DNA of 64,000 bases from Trichobilharzia szidati (GCA_944472155.2 OX235277.1:26732804-26796803), one strand, 5' to 3'; numbered from the stretch's first letter, positions 22,510-33,414 are shown. Program-made: numbers and translations. The notes: generated from the sequence alone by a model not told the origin.

Positions 22510-23827
22510 AAGTAACTTGAAAATCCCCATTCAGTCATATAAAAGAAAAGAAGGCGTTCAGTGAAGAGACTCTTTTCGGCGAATTCATTCACTTAGCTGT
22601 ACAATCGCATATTTATACAATTTTGTTTGTGTGTGTGTACATTAGGTTTATAAAGTTTAGATAATTATGTAATATAAGTAATTTTTGGCTTGGAAACAAA
22701 CGTTAAGATGGAAAATAAAATAGAATTGATTAAGTGAGTAGAATTCAGATGAGGTCAGGTTGGAAACAGTGTTAATGAGTGGTGTTTAAAATCAAGTAAG
22801 GGTGGGGTTAGAGAATAATACAGTTGAAAATAAGTAAGTTAATCGGATGACGTAACTCAGTTGACTAGAAATTGGACGTGGGTCAAGTTAGTAACATTGT
22901 TAATGAGGGTAGAGATTACAAAAGGGTGGGGTAGAGAATAATATAAGTGAAGATGTGAAATAATAAAATGCAGCTGAATTACGACTGACGTTCTCCACGA
23001 GACCAATGATTCGTATGTCCGTGAAGGATAAGCTACCGCTGTTGGCCTCATCTATGTGCATCTACCAATTCACCTGCTCGTGTGGAGCCAGGTATATCGG
23101 CCGTACTCAGCGTTCGCTATCCAAACGCGTCAACGAACATTTACCTTCATGGTTTTATAAAGGAGAAAACCGATGCCCCCGCAGCTCGATCCTTGAACAT
23201 TTGATCGACTCTGGACACCAAGTCAAACCAGAAATAAACTTCAAAGTTATCTACAGAATACAAGGCAATCTTGCTAAAAGTGTACGGATCAAACTTCTCC
23301 ACATCGCAGAAGCAATGGCAATTCATCTGCTAAGTCCTGAACTTTGCATACAAAAGAAATTCGTTCATTCATTAAATCTACAATGGACGTAATCTTTCTT
23401 AATTTCAGTCTTACTAATTGTATTATTTTGTCTCTTGCATTTTATTATTTCACATCTTCACTTATATTATTCTCTACCCCACCCTTTTGTAATCTCTACC
23501 CTCATTAACAATGTTACTAACTTGACCCACGTCCAATTTCTAGTCAACTGAGTTACGTCATCCGATTAACTTACTTATTTTCAACTGTATTATTCTCTAA
23601 CCCCACCCTTACTTGATTTTAAACACCACTCATTAACACTGTTTCCAACCTGACCTCATCTGAATTCTACTCACTTAATCAATTCTATTTTATTTTCCAT
23701 CTTAACGTTTGTTTCCAAGCCAAAAATTACTTATATTACATAATTATCTAAACTTTATAAACCTAATGTACACACACACAAACAAAATTGTATAAATATG
23801 CGATTGTACAGCTAAGTGAATGAATTC
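22510..23827 (+). mobile_element. Penelope-like element family B with perfect inverted terminal copies
   Basis: A GIY-YIG-bearing core (22973-23435) sits between two arms, 22581-22972 and 23436-23827. These are exact reverse complements over all 392 bases: the sum of paired coordinates is constant at 46408, and I found no mismatch when comparing line by line. Outside the left arm, family terminal sequence continues (AAAATCCCCATTCAG at 22520-22534, GTGAAGAGACTCTTTTCGGC at 22561-22580), while the right side switches to repeat R5 at once. This fits a 5'-truncated PLE whose 5' end is an inverted copy of its 3' terminal repeat. Confidence 0.9.
22973..23392 (+). CDS. GIY-YIG endonuclease domain of PLE family B
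   Basis: The open frame ends at the stop 23390-23392. There is no native start, because the element is truncated and the frame runs in from the inverted arm. The domain reads TFSTRPMIRMSVKDKLPLL, then SSMCIYQFTCSCGARYIGRT (the two-strand GIY-YIG core with CxC), QRSLSKRVNEH (the catalytic Arg helix), then SSILEHLIDSGHQVKPEINF and IAEAMAIHLLSPELC. In PLEs this domain nicks target DNA for reverse transcription. The frame is undamaged, in keeping with a recent insertion, but the RT is missing, so it can only act in trans if expressed. Confidence 0.85.
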   Translation, partial: AELRLTFSTRPMIRMSVKDKLPLLASSMCIYQFTCSCGARYIGRTQRSLSKRVNEHLPSWFYKGENRCPRSSILEHLIDSGHQVKPEINFKVIYRIQGNLAKSVRIKLLHIAEAMAIHLLSPELCIQKKFVHSLNLQWT

Positions 23828-23839
23828 TTATTTTCTCAC

Positions 23840-24000
23840 CTTGTAACACAACGTTGCCCTCACCAATGCCTTTAATGAGCGTTCACTTCCTAACTGACAT
23901 GGTAGACCCCACTGGTCACGATTCTTCATACAGTTTCAGGATATCCATCCAGTAGCCATATCAGTAAGCTGGAGACTGATGTTTAGATTGTAGCATAAAC
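23840..24000 (+). repeat. Interspersed repeat R5, copy 2
   Basis: Colinear with 550-725 (GTAGACCCCACTGGTCACGA, then CAGTAGCCATATCAGTAAGC). It lies directly at the right end of the PLE, so it is probably its target. Confidence 0.55.
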
Positions 24001-24004
24001 ATAA

Positions 24005-24635
24005 ATGAATCATCCCTGGTTTTCTTTGGTTTTTCTATCCTCGTGAAAATGACATAGTTCAGAAACAGAGAGCAACTTTAGTCTATAGAAATAAAATCAT
24101 TGTTTCAGCTTACAGTCAATCGGTTAGTTTCGTAATCTATTCTCTTTATTCTCCATTTTCATTCAATACATTTTCAGTGTACACTAATCGGACTTCAGAC
24201 TAGACCAGTTTTTCAGTTTCATTCATTAATGTTATTATTATTATTACATAATTACAAAGGAATGAAGAACAAAGGTTGATTACATAATCTGTTCTCTGAT
24301 AAAACTGGACAGTATTCATGTTGCCATTGTTGAGGAACCTTTTTTGTCTGACGACAGACATTTCTAATCAATTCCAAACCTCTTTATAATAAATAACCTA
24401 CTAATACTGCTGCCATTCATGTCTGCATTCCATTAACTGATCGACTTATTCCTCTCTCTCGCGCGCGCTATTTGTTTCCAAAACACTAAAGTTTACTGAG
24501 ATTCCATAAGTTTTTATAATGCCAAATAATGCAGGACAGAAACTTAACCTAAACATTTCAGGTTCAGATAGGGGTTGAACAAGACTATCGGCTATCACCT
24601 ATGATCCTAAAAATACTTATTAATTAATCATTATG
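24005..24635. other. No recognisable gene
   Basis: AT-rich. Contains a CTCTCTCGCGCGCGC purine/pyrimidine run near 24460 and no coding signal. Confidence 0.5.
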
Positions 24636-24639
24636 AACT

Positions 24640-25941
24640 CTGACCAGAATTATGAATTCCGACCAGAACAAGCTGGATTCAGGAAAGGAAAATCATGTTC
24701 TGACCAAATTGCAACTCTACGCATCATCATCACAGAACAAAGCATGGAATGGCAATCAAACCTCTACCTCAACTTTATAGACTTTGAGAAGGCCTTCGAC
24801 AGCGTTGACCGCGAAGTAATTTGGAAACTACTACTCGATTACTACGGCGTACCCCAAATATTCATCAACCTTATTCAACAGCTGTACGACAATGGCACAT
24901 GTCAAGTGATCCACAACGGAAAACTCAGAGAGGCGTTAGGAGTAAACACAGGAGTCAGACAAGGGTGCTTATTATCACCAATGATATTCCTAATTGTGGT
25001 GGACTGGATTATGCGTCAGACAGTGAGAAACCAGAAGACAGGGATATCCTGGACCGACGTGAAGAACCTAGAAGACCTGGATTTCGCGCGTGGATGATTT
25101 ATGTTTGATGTCACACAAAATCGAAGACTTACAAGCAAAAACCGACAAACTGGTCGAAGAGGCTGGCAGCAAAGACAGGACTGCAGGTGAACATAGACAA
25201 GACGGAGGTTATGAAAATAACCAACCAACAACAACAACAGCAACATCCAGCGCCAATCACCATCAACGGGAGGGATTTGAAAGAGGTTACTTCATTCACT
25301 TATCTAGGGAGCATTGTCTCAACTACAGGAGAAACGGACGGACGACGATGTCAAATCGAGAATCGGGAAGGCGAGAAACACATTCATCAACCTGAAACCA
25401 ATCTGGAAATCTTCGTCACTCAGCCTCATCAACAACAAAATTCGGATTTTCAATACAAACGTCAAGTCAGTCAGTTCTTCTATACGTACGGATCAGAAAC
25501 TTGGCGGGTCACAAAGAATATTTCCAACAGCCTGTTGCAGACCTTTATCAACAACTGTCTTCGCTGGCTCTATACTGAAGATCAGATGGCCGCCGGAAAG
25601 AATCACCAACAAGAAACTATGGGAACAAACAAAACAAGAACCAATCGGCCAACAAATATGCAGGAGAAAGTGGAGATGGATTGGACACTCGCTGAGGAGG
25701 CCGTTGGGTGACATCGCGCGTCAGGCCATAGCTCGAGTGGAACCCGAAAGGGTAGCGGCGAGTGGGATGTCCAAGGGTGACATGGAGGAGATCGTGTGAA
25801 GAGGAGCTGAAACAGTATGGACTAACATGGGTGAGGGTGAAAAGTACAGCAGAAGACAGAAGCAAGTGGAGATGTTCAGTTGAAGCCCTATGTTCCACTA
25901 GGAACCCAAGGGAACAATAATAATAATATAATAACTCTCAT
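24640..25941 (+). mobile_element. RTE-clade LINE, RT palm to 3' end
   Basis: The frame 24633-25097 reads FRPEQAGFRKGKSC, LNFIDFEKAFDSVDREVIW, YGVPQIFINLIQQLYDNG and VRQGCLLSPMIFLIVVDWI, the RT fingers and palm. The catalytic FADD is destroyed: four extra bases near 25089 give DFARG and a stop. Downstream, the DKTEVMKI and QQQQQ stretch, LKEVTSFTYLGSIV, YGSETWRVTKNIS and the C-terminal RRKWRWIGHSLRRPLGDIAR blocks lie in three frames. The element ends with CCCTATGTTCCACTAGGAAC and an (AAT)n tail at 25915-25940. The endonuclease half is absent by 5' truncation. Confidence 0.9.
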
Positions 25942-26019
25942 GGTTAAAAGCACATTTAAACTAGTAAAATTATATAACAGCTTACATTTCATTCACATCT
26001 GAGAAAGGGTTAATTGAGA

Positions 26020-26260
26020 ATAACAGGAGGAGGAGGCACAGCGGTAGGATGCTTGCCATGTGGATGCATGTGGTTCAGAGTTTGATTCCCGGCCACCGAC
26101 GCACTCCTTTACCTCGCTAAGCCAGTAATAAGACTGGTAATGACGGGGGTTTGGGCGTGAGATTAGCAACCCCACCCTATAAAAATAAAACTACTGCTCC
26201 TGAAACTTTTCTCGTCTAGCTTGAAGCCCTATGCCCTGGTGGGAAAGTAAAGGAATAAAA
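26020..26260 (+). mobile_element. SINE I copy
   Basis: Head with A-box-like CACAGCGGTAGGATG and a diverged B-box (AGTTTGATTCCCGG), the middle ACCTCGCTAAGCCAGTAATA, and the RTE-like tail TTGAAGCCCTATGCCCTGGT with an A-rich end. Confidence 0.8.
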
Positions 26261-26264
26261 AATA

Positions 26265-26790
26265 TATGTGTATAAAGCAAAATTATGCATCAGCGTCGAG
26301 CAGAGCATAAAACAGGAGTCAGCTATTTACCTCAACTTCGTCGACTATGATAAGGCCTTTAACAACGTCAATCGTGAATTAACTTGGTAACTACTTCATC
26401 AACATTATGGAATAAGATTTGGTGAACTCTAATGAACCTCATTCAACGGTCATATCATGATCGTGTTACACGCCAAGTGATTACCAACGGAAATCTCACT
26501 GAAACTCTTGGAGTGAAGACAGGAGTACAGCAAGGCAGATTACACAACACCATGAAAATTTCTGGTTGTAGTGCACTAAATTAAATTGACAGACTTTTGG
26601 TAGTGAGAAGACTGTTATATGTTTATCTGAGAGAAGATCCTAGAAGATAGGGATTTCGCATATCAGTTATGTTTAACAGCACTTGAACTGGATAATATAG
26701 AAACGAAAATCAACAGGTTGATAGAAGAGGCAAAGAAGTCTAAAAAATAGACAGGACGTCATTTTCCTCAAGGCTGTAGATATTTTTTCA
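26265..26790 (+). mobile_element. RTE LINE palm fragment, heavily decayed
   Basis: The plus strand reads SAIYLNFVDYDKAFNNVNRE (the RT palm entry), a stop, then the VITNGNLTETLGVKTGVQQG block. Frameshifts follow to a trace of the FADD region. Confidence 0.7.
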
Positions 26791-26794
26791 TTCC

Positions 26795-27022
26795 TTCACG
26801 TTCCTGATGGAACATAGGGCTTCAGGCTGTAGTCTTGAAGTTTCTGTAGTGGTGTTTACTTTTACAGGATGGGGTTTCTAGCCAGCCTCAGGCCCAACCT
26901 TCCCTCTTTATCAGTCTTATTACTGGTTTAGCGAGGTAAAGGAGAGCGTTGGTGGCCAGGGATAGAACCCCGGAATGTGTGCATGGTTGGCGAGCGTCCT
27001 AACTTCTATACCACCGACGCAC
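26795..27022 (-). mobile_element. SINE I copy
   Basis: The plus strand begins TTCCTGATGGAACATAGGGC and ends CTATACCACCGACGCACT. The minus-strand head has the B-box-like GGTTCTATCCCTGG. Confidence 0.8.
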
Positions 27023-27089
27023 TCTGAAGATCTTTTTCTGCTCCTGTCGTATGTATATGTTGTGTTCTCTGGATCCCCTAGTATGAGGA

Positions 27090-27270
27090 TTTCATCATAC
27101 ATTGACATCAATAACAGAACCATTGGAAAACTAGCATTGAGGTACTGGACAGCTGTTTCGTAAGCCTAGTTTGAGACTCTTCAGCAGTACGCACCCACCA
27201 CATTGGTTCGAATCCAGAACCCTCTGGTTACAAAACGAGCTCGTAGACCATTAAGACACTGGGGCCCTGC
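27090..27270 (-). mobile_element. SINE III copy
   Basis: ACCATTGGAAAACTAGCATT, then GGACAGCTGTTTCGTAAGCC, then the head with B-box-like GGTTCGAATCCAG read from the other strand. Confidence 0.7.
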
Positions 27271-27389
27271 TGTAGATATACCTTGCTGAAAAGTGCTAAG
27301 GAGCACTAAAATTAGGTCAGAAAGGGTTGGTTTCCCGCCGACTATTTTTAACCAATCAATATCATTTCAGAGTATATCGAGATGATTAA

Positions 27390-27485
27390 TCACCTTGCTT
27401 GGTGACCTGACTGATGGAATTCAGTGTGTGCCAACACCTAGGCCAAGACGAATGATATGCATTAACCCCTAGTGACCAGTCAGTT
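27390..27485 (+). repeat. SINE II tail fragment
   Basis: CTGACTGATGGAATTCAGTG followed by the family end ACCCCTAGTGACCAG. Confidence 0.5.
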
Positions 27486-27724
27486 TTTCTGTCTGTCCGT
27501 CTGTCTATCCATCCATGTATGCAGGTGCATGCATAGGTGCTTACGTGGGTCTGCGTTTGTGCATGTAGTGGTCTCTATGTTTTCACAACAACTGACAAAG
27601 AAAATATCAATAAAGTTGTTTCCTCCAAATGTGCACTTACTTATTAAACAATTCAAATTTTTTAGAAAAACCTAGCGAAAAAGGAATCTTTGAAAACTAA
27701 AATTACTATTATCTCTCTGTTAGG

Positions 27725-27985
27725 TTCCTAGTGTAACACAGGGCTTCAGGTTTTATTGCTGTTGGTGACGTCATAATAGCCACTTCTTCAGTGTACTTGT
27801 CATTGTAGTCTTGGTAGATATTATTGACTCTTCAGTTAACAATCTGGAGAGTTCATTCCACCTACTCACACAGATTTCGAGCACTTCTGTACTCTATCTC
27901 CTCATCTCTGGAAATCTGAGCAGCCTTTCCAGCTTTGACCATCGTGTGAACATTCCATGTTCCCATGCTTATTTCAACCTTCATT
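27725..27985 (-). mobile_element. RTE endonuclease start fused to the RTE tail
   Basis: The minus strand reads MGTWNVHTMVKAGKAAQIS, the usual opening of an RTE apurinic-type endonuclease, then after a few broken codons goes straight to the element's 3' tail (CCTGAAGCCCTGTGTTACAC). About 3 kb of normal RTE coding sequence is missing between them. It is either an internally deleted RTE or a short non-autonomous derivative. Confidence 0.6.
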
Positions 27986-28099
27986 GAAAGAAAACACGCT
28001 GATTAACTGGCTTCCAGAAGGCTTTTACCAGTCCGTGTCCTTCTTTCTCTCTAATTACAGATAAGAATTAATTCATTATATGTTCTCATGAATGTGCAT

Positions 28100-28325
28100 C
28101 GGTGGCACGGCGGCTAGGACGCTCGCCAACCATGCACATGGTCCGAGGTTCGATCCCCGGCCACCAACGCGCTCCTTTACCTCACTAAGCCAGTGATAAG
28201 ACTGGTAAAGAGGAAAGGTTGGGCATGAGGCTGGCTAGCAACTCCATCCTGTAAAATGTAAACACCACTATAGAAACTTCAAGCCTACAGCCTGAAGCCG
28301 TATGTTACACTGGGAACGTAAAGAT
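28100..28325 (+). mobile_element. SINE I copy, good promoter boxes
   Basis: Head GGTGGCACGGCGGCTAGGAC with B-box GGTTCGATCCCCGG, then CTCACTAAGCCAGTGATAAG. The RTE-like tail is GCCGTATGTTACACTGGGAA with an A-rich end at 28320. Confidence 0.85.
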
Positions 28326-28414
28326 ATAAAAAATGTTCTCATGAAGACCATCGACTGGTCACAGAGTGGTTTCTCATAAAAATCACAGTGAGAAATTTGA
28401 CCATCTAAAGTGCA

Positions 28415-28683
28415 TTAAATACAACCTTGATTTTTCAATTCATACACAACATCCACAGCTGTCACAGACTTCTTCTTTGTATGCTTACTGTATGTCACAG
28501 CGTCACAGATAATATTCCCTAAGAACACCTTCAGAACACTACGGGTCTCTCTTGGTAGATCAAACCAAAGATGCGCTTCATACCACAACGACAAGCGAGA
28601 CAGTGGATGTTTTCATGGAGAAACTTGTGATGATGTCTATCTGTTCCTTTACCCACTCCTTTACTACCTTTACCACAACTGCA
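28415..28683 (-). pseudogene. Histone H4 pseudogene
   Basis: The minus strand from about 28680 reads SCGKGSKGVGKGTDRHHHKF and LHENIH, skips about ten residues of H4, then reads [15 protein letters not shown] frameshift moves it to [17 protein letters not shown] and [19 protein letters not shown], with a stop at 28415-28417. These line up with H4 from the N-terminal Gly/Lys tail through the histone fold (KRISGLIYEE, KVFLENVIRDAVTYTEH, VTAMDVVYALKRQG) to just before the C terminus. The start codon is lost. With an internal deletion, a frameshift and core substitutions it cannot make H4. H4 genes often lack introns, so retrocopy and decayed gene cannot be told apart. Confidence 0.88.
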
Positions 28684-28784
28684 GATGATTCAAAATAATT
28701 TGCTGAAAACCGACACATTAGACCAGGTTAAAACTGAAATTTTTTCAACTGTACAACAATCAAATATTTGACAGAGTATTTACA

Positions 28785-29945
28785 AGAATAAAAAGTTCAT
28801 GAAAAATTCCCATTCGAACATTAATAGACAGAAGACTAGTAGTTCAGCGAAGAGTCTCTTTTCGCCGGCAAATTCATTTTCATAGTTGTACAATCGCAAA
28901 TTTATGCATAGTTGTTTTGCATGTGTGTGTACATCAAATTTGTCAAACGAAAATGCAATTAGTGAGTTCAGATGGATTGGATGCTGATATAACAGAGTAG
29001 TAACAAAAGTGATGAGTTGTCACAAACGATTGTCAGAGAAGAGTTACGTGAATGTGTGAATAGTTTGATGAAAGAGTTGTGCTCAGGGTGTACATGAAAA
29101 CAAGATAAAATACGGAATTACGTAAAGGTTTTAAGTAGTTAGTAAAAACAAAAAAGCAAAAGTTAAGTCAAATAAACGGAGTTGTTACCATGATGGTAGA
29201 AGTGGTTGAATAATTTTCTTTTGTATGCACATGTATGGCTAGGGCTTCTGCGATGCAAAAAAGACGGAAACGTATTGTCTATGGAAGGTTGTTCTTCACT
29301 CTGTAGATTACTTTGAAGCTGGAGGCGTTTGTTGAGGTGGAATGACCAGTGGTGACGAAATGTTCGATTATTCCACTCCTCATACGGCCACTAATTCCTT
29401 TCTGCAGCCACACTGGATAGTGTTCTTTGACCCTTTTTGACAGGATTCGCGTCGAACGACCGATGTATCTGGCTGGCTCGATTGCAACAGGTGAACTGAT
29501 ATATGCACATAGAAGTGGTCAGGTGCGGGATCTTGTCCTTTGGTCTTGTGCACGTCAACGGGCGACTAGAGAACACTACTCTCAATGTTGCCGCAAAGAA
29601 AGTTTTTTCTAAAAGAGTTGGAAATTCTCATTTTAAGGACGTCACTGAGTAGGTCTCCTTTGAAGTCGAGGTTCATTTAAAGTATCTTTTTTGGCACGAA
29701 TGCTGTCTCTTGTTTTTGGATTTTTTGTTTGATGTTTTTGTCAACGAATCTTGATGGGTAACCTTTTTGTATGAAGGTTTCCTTCAGGAAGTTTAGTTCT
29801 TCTTCCATGGTATTAGAGCTGCAGATCCGTCGGACGCGAGTGGCAAGAGATCTAATTAAGTTTCTTTTCCGACTGAATAAAGTTTCCGACTGATAAAAAG
29901 TTCGCCTAGGCAACTTATTTCCCTCTTCCAACCATCCATCCATCC
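28785..29945 (-). mobile_element. Penelope-like element family B, decayed copy
   Basis: Minus strand, 5' to 3': the RT-to-nuclease linker (29943-29677, with LATRVRRICSSNTMEEELNF and ETFIQKGYPSRFVDKNIKQK). A degenerate GIY-YIG at about 29585-29280 follows (TTSMCIYQFTCCNRASQI; the YIG motif is lost). Then come the terminal sequence with CGATTGTACAACTATGAAAA and the outer words at 28785-28880 (AATTCCCATTCGAAC, AGCGAAGAGTCTCTTTTCGC). The RT palm is absent. Several frameshifts are present. Confidence 0.8.
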
Positions 29946-31175
29946 GTTCAACTGATTTACTTATATATTAGGCACAAATTAAAGGAAAATAAATAAGTAG
30001 ATTACCTGGAAAATTCAATTTACAAAAGAAAAAAGAAATGTTTTGAGAAAAAAGAACAAAGTTAAATTAATTGGTTAATTAATTCATCAATTAATTAATT
30101 AATTAATTAGTTAATTAGCCAATGAATGAATGAATTAAAATGGTCCCACCCATAATGAATTACCATTATTATTTATTATTTTTTTAAGTAGTAATAATAT
30201 TATAATAACAACAAGTGTTATTACCACTTACTTTTTTCTTATTGGTCAGATTAGAGAGCAGGCTTAATCAACTGGTTGTCATGACAATGTACTTCTCTTT
30301 CTCTAATATAAACAGTTGTCAAGGTTGTTGTTTATACGCAATACATTTTTATGGGTGTGTATCAACCGCATTAAAAACAGCGGGAGAAAGAGGGAGTGAG
30401 TGAGTGAGGGAGCGAAGGAGATAGAAAAAGGTGACGTGTAAAATAACGGCGATAACAAATAACAAGAACAACTAAAAGAGAGAAAATAAGACAATTCAAC
30501 CCTGAAAAGGAAATGAAAATTGTTGTATTTAACTTGATTAGAATTCCGTTTGTTTGGTTTTTGGTTTTTTCTGTTTTCTGTATTCTCTGTTTTCTTTCCA
30601 TCATCATTAAGGAGAAACAGAATCACTTGTGTGTTGATTTCTTCTCTTGTTAAACGCATTTTCTTTTTGGTTATATTCTGTGTTGCCCACTTAAGCGCTG
30701 GTTTCTATATAAGTGGGTATACTTGTAGGTTTATGTGTGGATGTGAAAGCGTGTGTGTGAGTGTGCGTGTGTGCGTACGGCAGGAGATGGGATTGTTTAG
30801 GTACTTGAGTAGATCAGCATGAGTAAAATAGGTGTAGACGTTACCCCTATCTATTCACCTTAAAACCTTCTCTCTTAACGACATTCTTTTTTGAATTCCT
30901 TAAAAACTGTGTCAGTAAACGCATAAGTAAAACTGTTGATTTAATAATAATAATAACAATAAGAATAGGGATTTTGTTTATTTTTTCCCAGTTATAGTTT
31001 TCAAAAAGTGGTACTTAGACATTTGACTACCAACCAGTTCACCATCTAACTGTCTACGCTTGAAGAAATAAAATTTCTCAATAGAAAATCCATATTGAGT
31101 GACATTAGATACACTGTTGATTTTCTATAGTTGGTTTTTAAGGATTAGAGTTAAACAAGCATTGAAAACAAGCAG
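29946..31175. other. No recognisable gene; (AATT)n tract and AT-rich sequence
   Basis: Contains an AATT tract at about 30075-30125. Overlapping open frames at 30303-30822 on both strands come from low-complexity T- and A-rich sequence and show no domain or splice logic. Confidence 0.5.
30075..30125. repeat. (AATT)n low-complexity tract
   Basis: Tandem AATT and TTAG-like units; palindromic by nature. Confidence 0.8.
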
Positions 31176-31179
31176 GGAG

Positions 31180-31500
31180 TACTAGACAGCTGTTTTGTCA
31201 GCCTAGTTTGGGAATCATCGGAAGTACACACCCTCTGGCAGGGTTTTAACCCAGGACCTTGAGGTTACAAGACAAGTTCGTATACTATTAAGCCACTGGG
31301 ACTCAACTCTTCAGTGGCCAGCGCATGAATTCTAACCTCTACCAATTCGTGATTGAGCGCAACCACCAACCAATGTCATCGGTGGGACATCCACCCTCAC
31401 ACTTGACTGGATGGACGAAACAGCTGTTCAGTACTTGCTGGTTTTCCAGTGGATCTTTAAATGACATCATTCCGTAGTCACACTTGGAAAACTAACCAAT
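31180..31500 (-). mobile_element. SINE III copy
   Basis: TACTAGACAGCTGTTTTGTC, head region with CCAGGACCTTGAGGTTACAA, then the 5' block ATTCGTGATTGAGCGCAACC, ending near the paired word CTGGATGGACGAAACAGCTG. Confidence 0.75.
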
Positions 31501-31709
31501 GATGGTTTATAGCATCACAGGACAGAAACTGTTGCAATTTAAATACCATCCATATATCTGTGTATCCCTGTGATAAACGGTGTATTTAATAAAACCATCA
31601 TCTATTTATTATTCTTTTCCTTGACAAGTAGAGGAAACTAGACTGATTGACTTGGTCACACACCTATATTTAGCAGAAGAAAGACATTCATTGAAAAGTA
31701 ACTCACGGA

Positions 31710-32030
31710 GAGATGTCAGTTAGAGAACCATTGGAAAACTAGAAAGTACTAGATAGTCATTTCGTCCCAGTGCTTCTGGGACTCTTCATCAGTACACACC
31801 CAACAGGGTTCTAACCCAGGATCTTCAGCTAATAAGACGAGCTTAAGGACTATTCGGCCAATGGGATCCAATTAGACGGCCCATGAATTCTAACTTCTGT
31901 CAATTCGTGATTTTAGCGTAACCACTAGATAGTGTCATCGGAGAGCATGTGTCCTAACTCCTGACCTGATAGACCACACTAGTCACGACTTCTCACTAGA
32001 ACTGATCCAGGAAACTCTGTCCTGTAACAA
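31710..32030 (-). mobile_element. SINE III copy
   Basis: TCAGTTAGAGAACCATTGGA through a head with GGGTTCTAACCCAGGATCTT to the 5' block ending GATCCAGGAAACTCTGTCCT. Confidence 0.75.
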
Positions 32031-32074
32031 TTTCGTATTGCTAATCACTCCTCTGATTATAATTGTAAGACTGA

Positions 32075-32325
32075 TTAACTGCGCATTGTTGGTTCAGTAG
32101 TAGGATGCTTGTCAGCCACGCGTAATTAAGATTCGACTCCCGGTAGCGGGCTCACTCCTAAACCTTCCTTAGCCAGTAGTAATCCCAGTAATTGGGGAAA
32201 GTTGTGAGTGAGACTACCAACCACACCCTGTAGGTAAAAAGATAAAACCTTTGTGCTACTGAAACTTCAAATATTATGCTTGAAAGCTTGATGTTCCACT
32301 CGGAGCTCAAAGAAGTAAGAAATAA
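32075..32325 (+). mobile_element. SINE I-like copy, diverged
   Basis: Head GGTTCAGTAGTAGGATGCTT with B-box-like GATTCGACTCCCGG, the middle CCTTCCTTAGCCAGTAGTAA, and a tail with CTTGATGTTCCACTCGGAGC and a short A-rich end. Confidence 0.7.
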
Positions 32326-32514
32326 CTGACTAGATAATATGAGTGGTTGGAATATATTCACGTTAAATAATACTGTACGGTAGTGCGATCACAGAAGGCT
32401 GTTCCGCTCGGTTTTTAGCTGTGTAGAAAGTTCATTAAACAGAGAGGGTGATAGTTTATGAGATATCGTAAGTAAAAATAAAATTATTATGTAAATTACT
32501 AGTTACACAATTAA

Positions 32515-33130
32515 GTGCTGCTCACCAGTTCGCCCCGTCCTCCTTTGTGGCTGTCACTGAGAAAAGGCCACTGAAAGTGAAAGACATGAAAAGGCTGGCT
32601 AGATGTTTTTGATCACAGTTGCCTGCGCTGTATCTTTCGTGTGATGTGCTGGTATAATAGGGTGGGCAATATTGGGGTTAGGTTTCGGTCAAGTGCTAGA
32701 TAGGTAGGAGAGGAAATCAATCGACGGGGTTGTGAAGCAGATGTATCGATTGAGATGGTTAGGACGTGTGTTACGCATGCCGCCTAGATATCGCCTTCCT
32801 CCACAACGGGCAACATTAGCTGACTGACACAGGATAGATCAGGTTGGAAAAGAGAAAGCTAGTGTTGGTCAAACAAAAATATGGCTTCATCAATCAATGA
32901 AATCCATAACACTTAGTTTAAGCCACGTTGGCAGGTGTAGATTGTCAGTCTGGTCGGGGTCCTGCGAATGGTAAAAACCAATTAAGACTGCAGATAGTTG
33001 GTAACATGGCTCAGAATCGTACTCAGAGGCGCGGATGCATTCACTCCTTGTGATTTATCATATCCATTAAACTCTTTTGTTCTTCTACATTACCATTGTT
33101 TTTTCCTCACTCACACTTCTGTTTATCATC
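32515..33130 (+). mobile_element. LINE-2 C-terminal fragment, decayed
   Basis: Same protein block as 9640-10195 across frameshifts: MKRL near 32585, RLRWLGRVLRMP near 32745, a KTWLHQSMKSIT-like block near 32875, then MAQNRTQRRGC near 33005. It continues into a non-coding tail that resembles 62990-63110. Confidence 0.7.
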
Positions 33131-33234
33131 TCTCTTCACTCTCTTCTCTTGCTTTGTGTGCTACATGGAGTGTGGTACTTCGAAATGCTGCACATCTTTG
33201 CAAAGTTCTATGTTGAAACCAGCCAGTCCGTTCT

Positions 33235-33410
33235 GTTAAAATCTGATTCCTGTGAGTACCAGGCTTCTAGGGATTGTCTAGCATTTTTGGTGTTTCCACA
33301 GTGTGTTTAAAATTTGTACGATTTTCCCAGTTAATTTGATGTCCATAGAAATGAATGAACTCACGTCGTATCTCTTGACATCTAGTTTCACATTCTTGGA
33401 TTCAGAGTGT
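33235..33410 (-). mobile_element. PLE family A GIY-YIG remnant
   Basis: The inverse of GTACCAGGCTTCTAGGGATT encodes the SLEAWY-type C-terminal block. The preceding sequence matches the NYGHQFDWDNV region of family A with stops. Confidence 0.6.
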
Positions 33411-33414
33411 TGCT

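Noticed and set aside
22555..22600. Hammerhead in the PLE B outer terminus (GTGAAGAGACTC...GGCGAATTC)
   Set aside because: The order of words recalls a hammerhead, but the first core base, GAAA and stem I pairing do not fit; kept only as a shared terminal word.
28100..28175. Possible functional tRNA gene (A and B boxes present)
   Set aside because: The arms do not fold into a full cloverleaf with a CCA-ready end, and the sequence continues into the SINE I body and tail. The same head recurs in many SINE copies.
28415..28683. Functional histone H4 gene
   Set aside because: Frameshift, about ten missing residues, no start codon and changes at otherwise invariant positions.
30303..30822. Overlapping frames on both strands of 60-118 codons
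   Set aside because: Driven by T-rich and A-rich runs that avoid stops; hydrophobic or Lys-rich translations without motifs.
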